The notes below the pieces were generated by a model. That model worked only from the letters and a program-made list of their open reading frames with translations, was not told where the DNA came from and made no database searches. A DNA stretch of 64,000 nucleotides from NCBI RefSeq assembly GCF_021917145.1, contig NC_061067.1, positions 12,379,856 to 12,443,855 of the forward strand. The letters are read 5' to 3'. Below are positions 22,501-32,600 of this stretch, one piece after another (the first letter of the stretch is position 1; every line of letters begins with the position of its first letter). The stretch comes from Hypomesus transpacificus. Taxonomy: Eukaryota > Chordata > Actinopteri > Osmeriformes > Osmeridae. Both the position numbers and the translations under genes were made by a program.

Positions 22501-23657
22501 TTCATTATTTGATGTCAAGCCCAAATGTTTTCAGTCTACAGCAAAAATAAAGGAATTCGCCTCACTGTTCCAATACTTTTGGAGGGCACTGTATATGTAG
22601 CTGATTCTGAACGAACTCGCCTTAGATATGAAAGTGTTCTAACACATTCAGAATGTGAACACAATAGTAAATATTTGACCGTGAATTTTTCGAAAGGGGA
22701 AGCTGAACTTTCCTTGCAGTCTTAAGAAATCGCCACTGGTACACACACATTATCTTGCGTGTGCGAGGGACAACTGGAAGGCATGAAGTACATTCCACTC
22801 CTTGCTTTTGTCATAGCCACTTACCATGGGTGTTGTCATAACTGGCATGGATACTGTTGCCAGGCAGTGACACATTGTTGTGCTGATCGTCCATGGTTTC
22901 CAGGAAGGACACCAGGTTTTCGTGGTAAGCTAGTTCCTCCGACACAGGGAAGGTTACCACCATCATGTTGATAGGTGCTTCACCCTCAGTGAGAGCACGG
23001 AAGAGCGATGGGATTGGTCGATACAGCTCCTCTACCGTGCTCTTAGAAGTGGGGGGGGTGTCGCTGTAGTTCTTAGGGTTACACATGCCTGGGGAGGGGG
23101 AGGTACTCCAGTTTAAAAGGTGATGGATTCCCTGCGCGCTCTGATTGGCTAGCAGGAAGCATGTGACTCACCTACGCAGTCGCAGCACTCCTCCCAGAGG
23201 TGGCCCAGACACAGCATGCACTCCTTACAGCAGGAGCAGTTCCCTTCTAATGGCCTGCACTGGCACAGCTCCTGCACAAACGCACACCTTTATTTTCTGG
23301 AGGAATTCCCAAGGAGCGTGTGTTTGTGTGTGACCCCAAGATGCCTGGTTCCTCCACAGTAAGTTTAAAGGTGAAATTCCAGATATGCAGGGAGGCAGAT
23401 AAATCTGATCTGACCAACCATAGAGCCCTTGGAGACAGAATAGAGCTCTACCCCCTAACTAACAGACATCTGATAGACACGCACAGGTGAACCTGGATAA
23501 TAGATACACACAGGAGTACCTAGATGATAGACACACACAGGTGTACCTGGATAAGACACTTGCTGACATCGCTGGCACAAAGAGCTTTGTTGCAGCAGGA
23601 GGTCTGGGACAGTCCTGTTAAGAAAAGGAGGAGCGGGAGGCAGATATGCAAGGACAT
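19546..23657 (-). CDS. twsg1: Twisted gastrulation BMP modulator 1, 218 aa
   Basis: Secreted cysteine-rich protein that binds BMPs and chordin and tunes dorsoventral BMP signalling outside the cell. Coding exons on minus: 23657-23547 (exon runs to 23676), 23271-23172, 23088-22825 and 19727-19546. Sum 657 nt including the stop TGA at 19548-19546. Residues 1-20 are a signal peptide ([20 protein letters not shown]). Then come the N-terminal cysteine domain ([29 protein letters not shown]), a linker ([20 protein letters not shown]) with possible N-glycan sites NYS and NVS, and the C-terminal domain ([36 protein letters not shown]). The length fits the family (human about 223 aa). The last intron (19728-22824) holds nested hAT and Tc1 insertions. 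The gene looks intact. Confidence 0.95.
20931..22591 (+). mobile_element. Full-length Tc1-type transposon, 1661 bp
   Basis: It is flanked by TA (20929-20930 and 22592-22593) and starts CAGTGCCCTCCAAAAGTATT, with the inverted match at the right end. The inverted repeats run about 230 bp and each arm holds an inner direct repeat (GTGAGCAAAAGTATTGGAAC near 21133), the IR/DR layout of fish Tc1 elements. It encloses one uninterrupted transposase ORF and is nested in the hAT element in twsg1 intron 3. Confidence 0.92.
21264..22337 (+). CDS. Tc1-type DDE transposase, apparently intact
   Basis: Cuts and inserts the element at TA sites. The ORF is 357 aa from the first ATG; the more usual start is probably the ATG at 21300 ([15 protein letters not shown]), giving 345 aa. 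The N-terminus has paired helix-turn-helix domains ([40 protein letters not shown]) separated by GRPRKTS, an AT-hook-like element. The catalytic triad appears as [18 protein letters not shown] and [10 protein letters not shown]. The region between motifs includes [14 protein letters not shown]. No stop or frameshift is present, unlike the Tc1 fragment near 32.4 kb. Activity cannot be judged from sequence alone. Confidence 0.93.
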   Translation: MSMQTVFRGENNMKTGALSLGEKQAIVSLREDGKSIRAIAETLAIASTTIWNVLKKKKTTGVLSNRRRTGRPRKTSAVDDRNIVRAVKKDPKTTVSEISNNLQMAGVKVSLSTVRRRLHEQKYKGYTRRCKPLISKKNRKARLEFAKKYRDEPQKFWDKVLWTDETKINFYQSDGKAKVWRKKGTAHDPKHTSSSVKHGGGNVMAWACMASSRTGSLIFIEDVTHDGSSKMNSEVYRNILSANLRKDATKLIGRAFIMQQDNDPKHTAKTTKEFIRGKKWKVLDWPSQSPDLNPIEHAFYLLKRRLKGGTPQNKQQLKEAAVKAWESIKKEECKSLVTSMGHRLAAVIESKGFATKY

Positions 23658-24227
23658 ATCCACACTCAGATGTGACCTGGATAACAACAACAAGGCCAGT
23701 TTAACATCGCATAATAACAAATACTTTAACAAGAACTTGGTATACTGCACACCATCAGTCTATCTGCTCTGTTTGTTAAATCACTCAACAGCTTCAACCC
23801 TGAGTTTGTTCCCTGAATCCACATTCCCCGTCTACACACTGATTTCCCTCCATCCTTCAATTCTATCAAGATTCACTAATAGGTTTCACATGCCAGTGTG
23901 CTAGCGGGCGAGGCATAGCCTTCCTGAGGTAGCTATAGCTAGCTCTACCAGAGAATGTCTATCTTAAACCGGCTCTGGCTCTACCTAACAGGGATGCAAA
24001 CTGAGCTCGTCAGCGAGGGTTTGTTGCGCCGACTGTCTAAGCTAGCAGTCATTTAAAGTCGGGTGCCAGCTCGAATGGTTCAATTTGATAATCTTGAAGG
24101 ATATTTAAGGGAATTCGAGGTTCAACTTCGCTCAAAACAGTCGTTTTTTCTCGTTATATATAAACACACATTTAGTAGGTATCTGTTCTATTAGTTTCAT
24201 ATGCAATGTAAAATGTGTATGACTCAC

Positions 24228-24300
24228 CGTGTCCACATGGAGCGAGCGCTGTCCCCGGCAATATTACTGTCTTCGTTGTTTTCCAGAGTTCAGTAAAGTA
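24228..24300 (-). other. twsg1: Possible 5' UTR exon of twsg1
   Basis: A strong splice donor (ACACG|GTGAGT on minus, exon edge at 24228) lies upstream of the first coding exon, whose acceptor is at 23677. The presumed exon abuts directly at 24301 a repeat that begins CGGTGGCCCTGAA, so its upstream limit or promoter may lie inside that repeat. No expression evidence can be seen in sequence. Confidence 0.4.
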
Positions 24301-25192
24301 CGGTGGCCCTGAAATGCAAATCACACACCCTAATATGAGTACATCCCCCAAATGAATACACTCCCCCCCAATACGAGTCAACTCCTCCCAAATAGGATGA
24401 CTTGTTCACCTCCCCCAATACAAAAACACGCTCCCCCAAATGGAAAACGACATTACATTAACTCAAAAACACATAACAATAACTCTGAACGGAAAGGGTA
24501 GGTACTACACTTTAGCGCTGATTGGATGCAGTAAGCTAACTAACAAGAAATAAGAAATTGATCGACAGAAGTACAAAAAAAATAGCCTGACAGAGTTACG
24601 TGCGCCAGGACATTTATTTGGGTATCATGTAGGCTACAGAGCTGCCAACTCTCACGGTTTCGCCGTGTGACACACGCATTTCAACCATTTCTCACGCTCT
24701 CACGCCGCACCTTGTATATCTCACGCTGAAAAGGCAACGCAAAACAAGTAGCCAATCTAACGTTGTAAACAGTAACGGACGACGCGCAGGTTAACGGAGT
24801 GAAGCAACATTGACGCGCAAACAGCCGTGTAAACTTGCATTGTCTCTCCCCCCACTCCATGGCGAGTTACATTGAGGGGGGGGGGGGGGGGGGGGGGGGG
24901 TTGTGGTGAAGCTCGCGAAAGCTTGCCCCTCACACCAAATCTCACGCCAAGGTTTTGGAAAAAGTTGGCAGCCCTGAGGCTACATGGTCAGGGTATATCG
25001 TGGCCAATCGGTTTTCCATCACATTTTGCAATATTTGAGCCATGCGCTACCAACGTTTGAGCCATGCGCTACCAATGGACGCTTGGCAATTCGCAAGACA
25101 CACCTACAACTGTTTTCGTTCCCCAATTCCCATCACAAAATCAGCAAAGGGGAGACAGATGATACGTAAGGGGGTGAAAGGAGGGGCCAACA
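24301..25192. mobile_element. GGTGGCCC-ended repeat element, copy 1
   Basis: It starts CGGTGGCCCTGAAATGC at 24301 and ends ...GAAAGGAGGGGCCAA near 25192. It matches the inverse of 34788-35696 over both ends, including the words CCCCCAAATGAA, CGAGTCAACTCC, TCAGCGCTAAAG (inverted) and the region of GATACGTAAG. The middle is replaced by the nested element 24637-24976. No coding capacity seen. Confidence 0.65.
24637..24976. mobile_element. 340-bp CAGRGCTGCCAAC-ended MITE with poly-G tract
   Basis: Ends CAGAGCTGCCAACTCTC and ...AAAGTTGGCAGCCCTG (13-bp inverted repeat with one mismatch), flanked by a 6-bp direct repeat AGGCTA (24631-24636 and 24977-24982). It contains a run of about 24 G near 24877-24900. 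A second partial copy lies at 39411-39606. Confidence 0.7.
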
Positions 25193-26001
25193 GCCAAATG
25201 GCCCGGGTGCTGTTCTATGCCCTCTGACAGATCCTCTGAAATGTTCCCGGTAAAAAACACTAGCTTTTCTCCTTTTATGGTATGCTCATTAATATTTAGA
25301 TAAGCTGTGCGCTGATTGGTTGGTTATCAACGAGTGAAGCTGGGAGCAAAAACGCAACACGGCCAACAGCAGCACTCGCTGAAACACTGAAGTTGGAGAC
25401 TTGAAATAAAAACACACAAATAAATCTATTGTGTCTACACAAAACTGTTTGCAACAGATTGACAATATATCATTTGAAATGATAACATTACTTGTTTCCA
25501 CTTCTGTTGTTGAAGCAACCTGGATTGACTTAGGTGGGTAGAACCTTAGGCTACAGCTTAGCCACCAAACCATATCGTGATTCTACTCGGCTTCAGTTAG
25601 CTAGCTAGGCTAGCTCTAGATATCTTGCTGTAAAATAACATCACAAAGATCTGGACAAACATGCATCGTGAATTGTAGATTTTCATTACACAGGTTATTT
25701 ATTTGAATGAAACACAGTCAGGAACGTGAATCAACGTCAGCCCCATTGCCAATAAACTAGGCTAAATTATCACACATTCTACCTATGCTCTTGCGTTAAC
25801 TAGCAAGCTAAACTTGTTTACATGCCTACAGTCTAGGTGTTACTAGTAACAGTTACTAGCAATGCTAACATATCCTGTAATCTAGAACCTGCCTTTCTCC
25901 AGTTCTTTCAAATAGATTATCTAGACAGGCGTTAGCAATAAGCCAGACTGCTGTTCGTTTTCTGGCTATTTTTCGGAAGCTTCCCTTCTAATGCCGACTA
26001 C
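25193..26001. other. Intergenic stretch without recognised gene
   Basis: No reading frame with a recognisable domain. It holds AT-rich sequence with scattered AGCTAGCTAG words. It may include distal promoter sequence of twsg1. Confidence 0.4.
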
Positions 26002-26007
26002 AGCTAG

Positions 26008-29000
26008 GGTCCGTGTACCTTGTGGCCATTGGTTTTTCTATTTTGCAACCCGTGTTGACAAACGCAATATAGGGCCGTAATATAGTTTTGTCATTTTAGT
26101 AACTCAAACACACATTTAAGTATTACGGCTTGTTTTTGGTTGTTTCGTTTTTTTTTTAAATAATGAAATAACCATATAACACAAATGGTATAACGAGCCA
26201 TTAATCGTTGTTTTGATTATTCCATATCCTTTATGCTAATATCTGCAACAACAAAAAAATAGCCTCGTAATATCGATTTGTTCATTTTGGATGTCAGAAC
26301 CAGATTATGGGGAAAGGCTTGTTTTCCGTTGTTTTGTTTCATTTTGGAATTACGGAATATCCATATAACACAAACGGTATAACGAGCCATTTAGCCTACT
26401 CGTTTGTTTGATCGGCCGTATTGTGCATACTGGCACAAGTGAAAAAGAGAGGGAGAGATGCTAAACGATTGGGAGTGTTTTTACTTCCGAACACCAGAGG
26501 GCAGCAACGACCTGTGATCTGTAGGCCTACACTCTTGACGACATAGCAGCAGGTTCTTTAGCAGAAGACCCACACCAAACTGGAAGCACATGTTGACCGA
26601 GTTTGCTACTTGCTACTTAGTTAATAAATCTTTGATGAACCCAAGTTTCTTTAATATATATTAGAAACATTACAAGACGGGGCTCCAGTGTGTGTTCAAA
26701 CAAGGCCAAAAGGGCCCGATGGTATCAGTTGAAAAAGACAATCACACCTGTGCAAGAAACCCTCCTCAACCATCCCTCCCCCCACCTAAATTACCTTTCA
26801 GCTCTGTTGTACGTTTTAATGAAGTGCATTGAGGCAATCAGTGAGGAAATCTTCCCTTTTAAAAATAAAAAACATAATATTTTCCATCAATGTACAACAC
26901 TACACTTGTTTAGCCAACATCAATGCATTCCCGCTGTTACACACCATTTTAAAATGTCCTGAGAAAGGAAATTACTGTTCTGCTTGTGACGATTCGTATA
27001 GTAGCCTATACTTCTGTGCTTAAAGTTAGTATACTAGCTTGAGACCACCGTAGCCACAGGAATGAGAATGAATGCAATTAGAGGGGCGGCTGTGTCTACA
27101 TACAATTTTTCTTGTTGTTTGTTCGTAATTTAAATATTAAGTTAGTTCCAACCAAGTAGGCCTACTTTAATTGTACAGGAGGCATTCCATGAGTGCTGAT
27201 ATTTGACAGCCTCAGACAGCATGTCTGCCACTGGGCCTTATGAAAAGGCTCTTGTCTTGATTTGCAATGTAGCTAGGCGAGGTTCTAGACCATGAGGGGG
27301 GGGGGGCAGTTACATTGGGGCCAGTGGTGCTGTTAGAGGGGCCAGTTACATTAAACATTATTGTTGTCATATCGTTTTCTTCATTGCAGTGCAAGCATAA
27401 ACAGGCAAAAGCAATGGCACCCCCAGAAATGTTTTATAGGAGTGGCCAGATGGGGCCACTGAAATCTTGGGGTGGCACTCCAAAATCAAAAGCCATATCT
27501 GAATTTCAGGGATTGTATTATGCTGTTGTAGTATATAAATTAGTTGAAAACAGCAGTGGGCTGGGAAAGGGTGATGGGATCTCAGTGTGGAGAGATATAT
27601 GGATTGATATGCCGGATTGTTTTGATATACAGTACACAGTCATCTTTTATGCAGGATACAGAGAGAATAGAGTATAGAGACTTAAACAATTGGAAAGCGT
27701 GAGAAGGTAAAGTGAGTGGAGAAAAAGAGAAGCAGAAAAGTGCAACACCCTCCCATTACCATTATCTCTAATTCACTCTCATCTGTGTTGTATGTCTGCA
27801 ACCTGCTATAGCATGGGCCTACACACACGTTATTAAAGTCATTGGACTTGTGTGGGGAGGATTTGACAAGTGTGATGACTGTATTCCTCCACAGATACCA
27901 TGGGCTTGGATATGGAGTTGGACCAGTTACTATTCACTTTGACTTGATGCCTGTGACCTGTGAAGAATGAATGGCACCATTCAATGGTGAAGGGCTATAA
28001 CCCAGGGTTGATTGCAACTGGTGTTGGAAAACACATGTAGTAGGGCAGAATAGAGGAACTGGTTGGGTCCCTGGTTAGTCCTCAAAAATGTTGCAGAAAC
28101 AGCTGAAAATATGACATAGCATTGCATCAAGGCCCAATTGGAGCAGAATTCATAGGTTATTTACAATTGTAGTAGGCCAAAAGATTTGTTTTAAAAGTTC
28201 AGGGGTGTAATTTGTTGGATATAAAAGGTGTAGCACAGACAAATGAAATCTGATTTTCCTGGGAACCCTCTCGTTGCTGCTCCGTGTTGTTTATGGACTT
28301 TGAAGAAGTTGAATTTGGACATTGAATATGTTCAGAACTTTGAAAACAATATCCACAACAGTGCCTCTGTCAGTTGTGTGTCTATGTAAAATGCAAAGGT
28401 AGCCCTCATCACCTCAACTTGCTCACTATGATTGCGTGGAGTGTTTCTTGCAAGGGTATGATTATCTTTTTCAACCGATGCCGTCTGACACTTTTGGCCT
28501 TGTTTGAACACACACTGGAGCCCTGTCTTGTAATGTTTCTAATATATTTTAAAGAAACTTGGGTTCATCAAAGATTTATTAATTAAGTAGCAACTAGAAA
28601 ACTCGGTCAACATGTGCCTCCAGTTTGGTGTGTGTCTTTTACTAAAGAACCTGCTGGTAATTCTTCAAGATTGTAGGCCTACAGATCACAGGACATTTTT
28701 TTTTTTTTTAGCTAGTCGTTGCTGCCCTCTGGTGTTCGATAGTAATAACACCCCCAATCATTACACGTCTCTCCCCCTCTCTCTCTCTTTCACTTGTGCC
28801 AGTGTGCATAATACGGCCGGTCAAACAAATGGGTAAATGGCTCGTTATACCGTTTGTGTTATATGGATATTCCGTAATTCCAAAATTAAACAAAACAACG
28901 GAAACCAAGCCTTTACCCATAATCTGGTTCTGACATCCAAAATGGACAAAACGATATTACGAGGCTATTATTCATGTTTTGCAGATATTAGCATAAAGGA

Positions 29001-29218
29001 TATGGAATAATCAAAACAACGATTAATGGCTCGTTATACCATTTGTGTTATATTGTTATTTCATTATTCCCAAAAAAACAAAACAACCAAAAACATGCCG
29101 TAATACTTAAATGTGTGTTTGAGTTACTAAAATGACAAAACGATATTACGGCCCTATTTTGCGTTTGTCAACACGGGTTGCAAAATAGAAAAACCAATGG
29201 CCACAAGGTACACGGACC
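26008..29218. mobile_element. 3.2-kb foldback element with ~0.7-kb inverted arms
   Basis: The left arm (26008 to about 26715) starts GGTCCGTGTACCTTGTGG. The right arm (about 28495-29218) ends CCACAAGGTACACGGACC and is its inverted complement over roughly 700 bp with small differences. A 6-bp repeat AGCTAG flanks it (26002-26007 and 29219-29224). Each arm contains an internal repeat with CCATATAACACAAA(T/C)GGTATAACGAGCCATT. The central 1.8 kb (26716-28494) has short frames only and no domain I recognise. The superfamily is unknown. Confidence 0.75.
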
Positions 29219-29328
29219 AGCTAGTCTAGCTAGAGTCATTTGATGTGTGTGTAGAAACGTATTTAGCATTCTACCTGGTATGCTATATACAGGAAACGTT
29301 AGCATTGCTAATAACTATTAGCACAACA

Positions 29329-29618
29329 TCATACTGTCCTTATAGCTTGCGGTTGCAATGAGCATACGGTCGGAACAGCACCCCTTTCCAGGTTCAGCTT
29401 CCTAGCAAATCCTGCTTGAAATTGACCAAGGTTGTCAAAACTGTCTTGGGTGAAATGTTCAGAGCAAATGAATGATTGAGTGTCGAACTTGACCGGGATC
29501 TTCTCATAGACAACAGCAGCCATGCCTGTTGAATGTTTGGCTCCTTGGGAAGACTGTGAGTGTTAGCCTTCCCTGTACAGCCTGGAACACAGCATTTACG
29601 ACCGTGGTCCGTTTTCAA
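29329..29618 (-). pseudogene. THAP-domain fragment with frameshift
   Basis: The first frame gives a THAP start (KCCVPGCTGKANTHSLPKEP). A one-base shift around 29520 moves to the frame with CSEHF, DSFDNLGQ and the terminal ERGAVPTV box. Together these supply the C2-C-H zinc ligands and AVPT motif of a THAP DNA-binding domain of about 90 residues. No downstream domain follows before a stop, so it may be a transposon-derived remnant or a broken THAP gene exon. Confidence 0.65.
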
Positions 29619-29787
29619 TATCCTTGTTATAATTCAAAACGTTCTTCTTTGTAATTCCTTATAAGTAGCCTACACAGAGCAGCGCGCAGCTAAACTAGTA
29701 TCGGAGACAGACGTTACCTCGGGCTGGTCTGGATGTAAATTCTGGGGCGTGACAAAGATACAGACCAGAGCCAATAAGAGGGCGATC

Positions 29788-29809
29788 ACCGGTCCTACGT
29801 AGGACCGGT
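29788..29809. repeat. Perfect 22-bp palindrome centred on TACGTA
   Basis: ACCGGTCCTAC followed immediately by its exact inverted complement. It lies between the THAP fragment and a possible plus-strand exon start at 29883. It could form a cruciform or be a dimeric binding site, or be chance. Confidence 0.9.
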
Positions 29810-29988
29810 AGCTTTGTTGAAAAGCTAGCATTTTACAGCCACATTTTTTCTTTGTGAGATTTGAATAGGAAAGAGGTGTCAATGGACTTTGATATTCACG
29901 GTATGTTCAGTTTACCCACAGAACTGTCGTTATTCAACTATGACAAGGTAAAATCGGTTTTGCAGTCAATTGCCCCTTTGACAGTCTG

Positions 29989-30922
29989 TTATAGACCAAT
30001 TATTTGTTTGTAAACAATCGGGATGCGCGCGCACTGTGGCTGCAGAAAACTGGGAAAGGATAGCATTTTAAATGGAAAAAGGACCACACGGATAATACAA
30101 ATATTTAGATTTAAAAAGACCAAAAGCGTCGAGGAGGACATGCCTATAGGAGAGAAAGCGATTACCCAATGATCTGTCGCATCAGAATTTTGATTTGGGT
30201 CACGAAAGTCTTGAAATTTGAGTGAGAATGTCGCCCGGTACAGACCGCATAGTCGAGCGGCAACCATGTCTTCACGTCATGTCACAAAGTTCATAATTTT
30301 ACACTTTTACAGTCAATTCTACATTTAAAAAGTCGAGCAGGGCAGCTTTCAAGAGATATGGGAATTCTGCTTTTAGTCAGCTGGTCCAACTATTTTTCTG
30401 ATTTGTTTAAACTGGCAATCTGAGTGAGACTACATCCCAGTTACACTGTTTTGACGTTAGCCTCAGTCAGACTCCCTCACTGGCAGTGTGCACAATGTTG
30501 TATTTCACTCCATTCTACACCAGAAACGTCAGGGAGGACTGCCTAATGTAGATACGAGTCTGGTGAAGATAGCCAGAATCTCGGATTTCTTTAACCTCTC
30601 TGTTTCATTCGTCATTTGCCTGAGAAAGCGACCTCCGTTAGCCAGGCTAGTTTTGCCCGATCACTTGGACAGGCTATTTATTTAAGGGTATCGGGGTCAA
30701 GTGACTTTTGAGCATAGACAAGTGAACGTAAATGTATTTGTCCAAAGGCCAAGAGCCTCAACAAGTTAATATCAAGCCCTGCAATCCAGTGGCCAGAGAT
30801 ATATGATGACCTGAACGACACTCCAAGAGTAATAGAACGGGGAGAAGTTTGTCTTTTGCAACCCACATGCGCAGTTGAGCCTGCTTGACAGTTGTGTGAC
30901 GTAGGGTGATAATTGGTCTATA
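29989..30922. mobile_element. TATAGACC-ended non-autonomous element, 934 bp
   Basis: Ends TTATAGACCAATTAT and ...ATAATTGGTCTATA (inverted repeat of about 13 bp). Flanks are GACAGTCTG (29980-29988) and GACAGCTG (30923-30930), an imperfect 8-9 bp target duplication. No gene inside. A second element with the same TATAGACC ends lies at 58594-60033. The superfamily is uncertain; an 8-bp duplication would suit P-type or hAT elements. Confidence 0.55.
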
Positions 30923-31351
30923 GACAGCTGGGGTTGAGTTGGTGCTTGGTATTGGCCCCGGTACATCATCACCCATCACCTGGAAGGCGACCCCGTCATC
31001 CAGGTCTAGAGAGCTGAAAAATCCAGCTTCTAGTGGGAACACAGACACTCCATTCTGATTTGTCAAGTAAAGACTTGATTGCGTGATCTGAAAAAAGTTA
31101 TTGAGAAATAATGTTAGCCAGGAACGTCAGAAGAACCGTTCGTTAGCTATTCTCATAGCTAGCTACCACGTGGAGGATCAAGCTCGGCTATCTAGCTAGC
31201 TAGCTTTAGGTTGCCAAATTTAACATTCATGAAAGTGACAAACCTTGAAGATCTTTGCCAAATTGTCCACTGTGATGTCTTCACTCCGCAAGATGGCAGA
31301 TTTTGTGCCTCGAGTCATCGTGTGCGTTGACATAATAGGTGCTTTCGACAT
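30923..31351 (-). CDS. Unknown small gene, first two exons, cut by a transposon
   Basis: Exon 1 (31351-31244, 36 codons, ATG at 31351) and exon 2 (31087 down to about 30923) join in frame across a GT-AG intron. The joined product has a beta-grasp-like look (SAILRSEDITVDNLAKIFK, then SSLYLTNQNG, then DLDDGVAFQVMGDD), which could be a small ubiquitin-like or PB1-type fold; this is a guess. Exon 2 runs into the TATAGACC element at 30922. Beyond the element the same frame would reach a stop within about 15 codons (near 29935). GC-rich sequence at 31340-31400 may be its promoter. I do not recognise the gene. Confidence 0.4.
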
Positions 31352-31399
31352 GACCCGACTTCATGCGGCGCCGCAGCCGGCTGCAGGCGGCTGACTTGA

Positions 31400-32260
31400 A
31401 CCTTCAGTTTCGCCAACGCTCAAAAAAGTTTAATTGAATAAAAAATGTGTTGAACAAAGGGTTTTAGTCAGCCTCTTCACTAACGGAAAGACTAAGTTAA
31501 ATTTTAAATAAAGTAAAGTAAGCAAACAGCGCTTGATCGGCCATGACTGACATCAACGCAGCAAACCACAAGAAGCTGGAATGTCCGACTTCACACAGCC
31601 GTTTTCAACTCCTCCCCGACTGCAATCGGCTACTCTCGCCGGTCGTTTCATGCAGCCGCAGTCCATGTCGAACGCACCTATTAACTTGCAGCAATGCAAA
31701 AGTTTACAATAAATCACATGTGATTTGTGCGCAAACCACGCGTAGCCTACATACGTCACACTTTGCTTTAGAAACACGGCACAGGTTTTTTTTAAATATT
31801 ATAATTAATATGTAATAAAAAATATATTCATGGGGTCAATCTCCAATTGGTTCCATGGCATCTCCCCAGCAATTGGGCTTACTATTTGGACGACTACCAC
31901 AAAACTTTGGCTAGGTGGGCCTATAATGAGTTGGGCAACATCTTCATCCTCATAAATATTTTACCCATTCTGAAAAATTACTAGTGAAGACGTATTAGAT
32001 AATACCCAATTGCAATGAAAGTACCAAGTCAATGAAAGGAATAGTTAAGATGAGTTCAAGACCAGTTCAAGACAAAATTAATGTATTTATTACACAAATG
32101 TGAGTTGCAGGTGCACTGTTACACTTCAGTTGAGTATCACAGGCATATTTCTCTCCTGGACATAAACAAGGGTTATGTGCTCATGAGATTAACATTGCAA
32201 GGTATAGATCAATCAATCATTGTTTATTATATTCAGAACATTGTATTTGTCACATAATAC
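31400..32260. other. Intergenic stretch, no recognised gene
   Basis: No frame with a domain I recognise. It may contain upstream control sequence for the unknown minus-strand gene that starts at 31351. Confidence 0.4.
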
Positions 32261-32267
32261 ATCGGGG

Positions 32268-32300
32268 TGGGTGTGTCTGTGTGTGTGTGAGAGAGAGAAG
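32268..32300 (+). repeat. (GT)n/(GA)n microsatellite
   Basis: GTGTGTCTGTGTGTGTGTGA followed by GAGAGAGA. Confidence 0.85.
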
Positions 32301-32318
32301 GGGGGTTGTGAGGTCAGA

Positions 32319-32490
32319 CACTGATGTTGGACGAGAGGGTCTGGCTCGCAATATGCATTCTAGTTCATCCCAAAGATGCTCAATAGGGTGGAGGTCAGGG
32401 CTCTATGAAGGCCAGTCAAGTTTTTTCACACCCGACTCAACAAAACATTTGTCTAAGGACCTCACTTTGTGCATAGGAGCAACATCAAGC
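32319..32490 (-). pseudogene. Tc1-type transposase C-terminal remnant
   Basis: On minus the frame reads VAPMHKVRSLDKCF, then KLDWPS, a stop, SPDLHPIEHLWDELE and RARPSRPTSV. This is the third catalytic acid region (NPIEHLWDE) of a Tc1 family different from the intact copy at 21 kb. No inverted repeats remain. Confidence 0.75.
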
Positions 32491-32520
32491 CAAAACACAA
32501 AAGGGCCTTCCCCCAAATGT

Positions 32521-32600
32521 ATGCATTTAGCAGACGCTTTTATCCAAAGCGACTTCCAAGAGAGAGCTTCACAAAAGTGCATAAGTCACTGAACATAACA
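32521..32600 (+). repeat. Short dispersed repeat fragment
   Basis: Contains GCATTTAGCAGACGCTTTTATCCAAAGCGACTTCC, a very common motif of fish short interspersed repeats, also present in diverged form near 8389. Confidence 0.5.

Larger units (their letters stand above)
20285..22738. mobile_element. Non-autonomous hAT-type element in twsg1 intron
   Basis: Ends CAGTGGCAGCTGCTGG at 20285 and ...ATCGCCACTG at 22738, with identical 8-bp repeats GTACACAC at 20277-20284 and 22739-22746. Without the nested Tc1 it is about 790 bp and carries no recognisable gene, so it needed a transposase from elsewhere. Confidence 0.8.

Noticed and set aside
24757..25060. ORFs rich in proline or glycine across the poly-G tract
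   Set aside because: Produced by the G-run of a MITE.
27315..27677. 120-aa plus ORF in the centre of the 3.2-kb foldback
   Set aside because: No domain, low-complexity start (poly-G region) and no splice context; likely chance.
29670..29882. 70-aa minus ORF with a hydrophobic stretch (IALLLALVCIFVT)
   Set aside because: It could be a signal-anchor exon ending at a GT, but twsg1 already has its own signal peptide exon and no downstream partner was found; it also spans the 22-bp palindrome.
30640..30662. Another Academ-type end (CCAGGCTAG)
   Set aside because: No partner terminus and no 9-bp duplication could be found.
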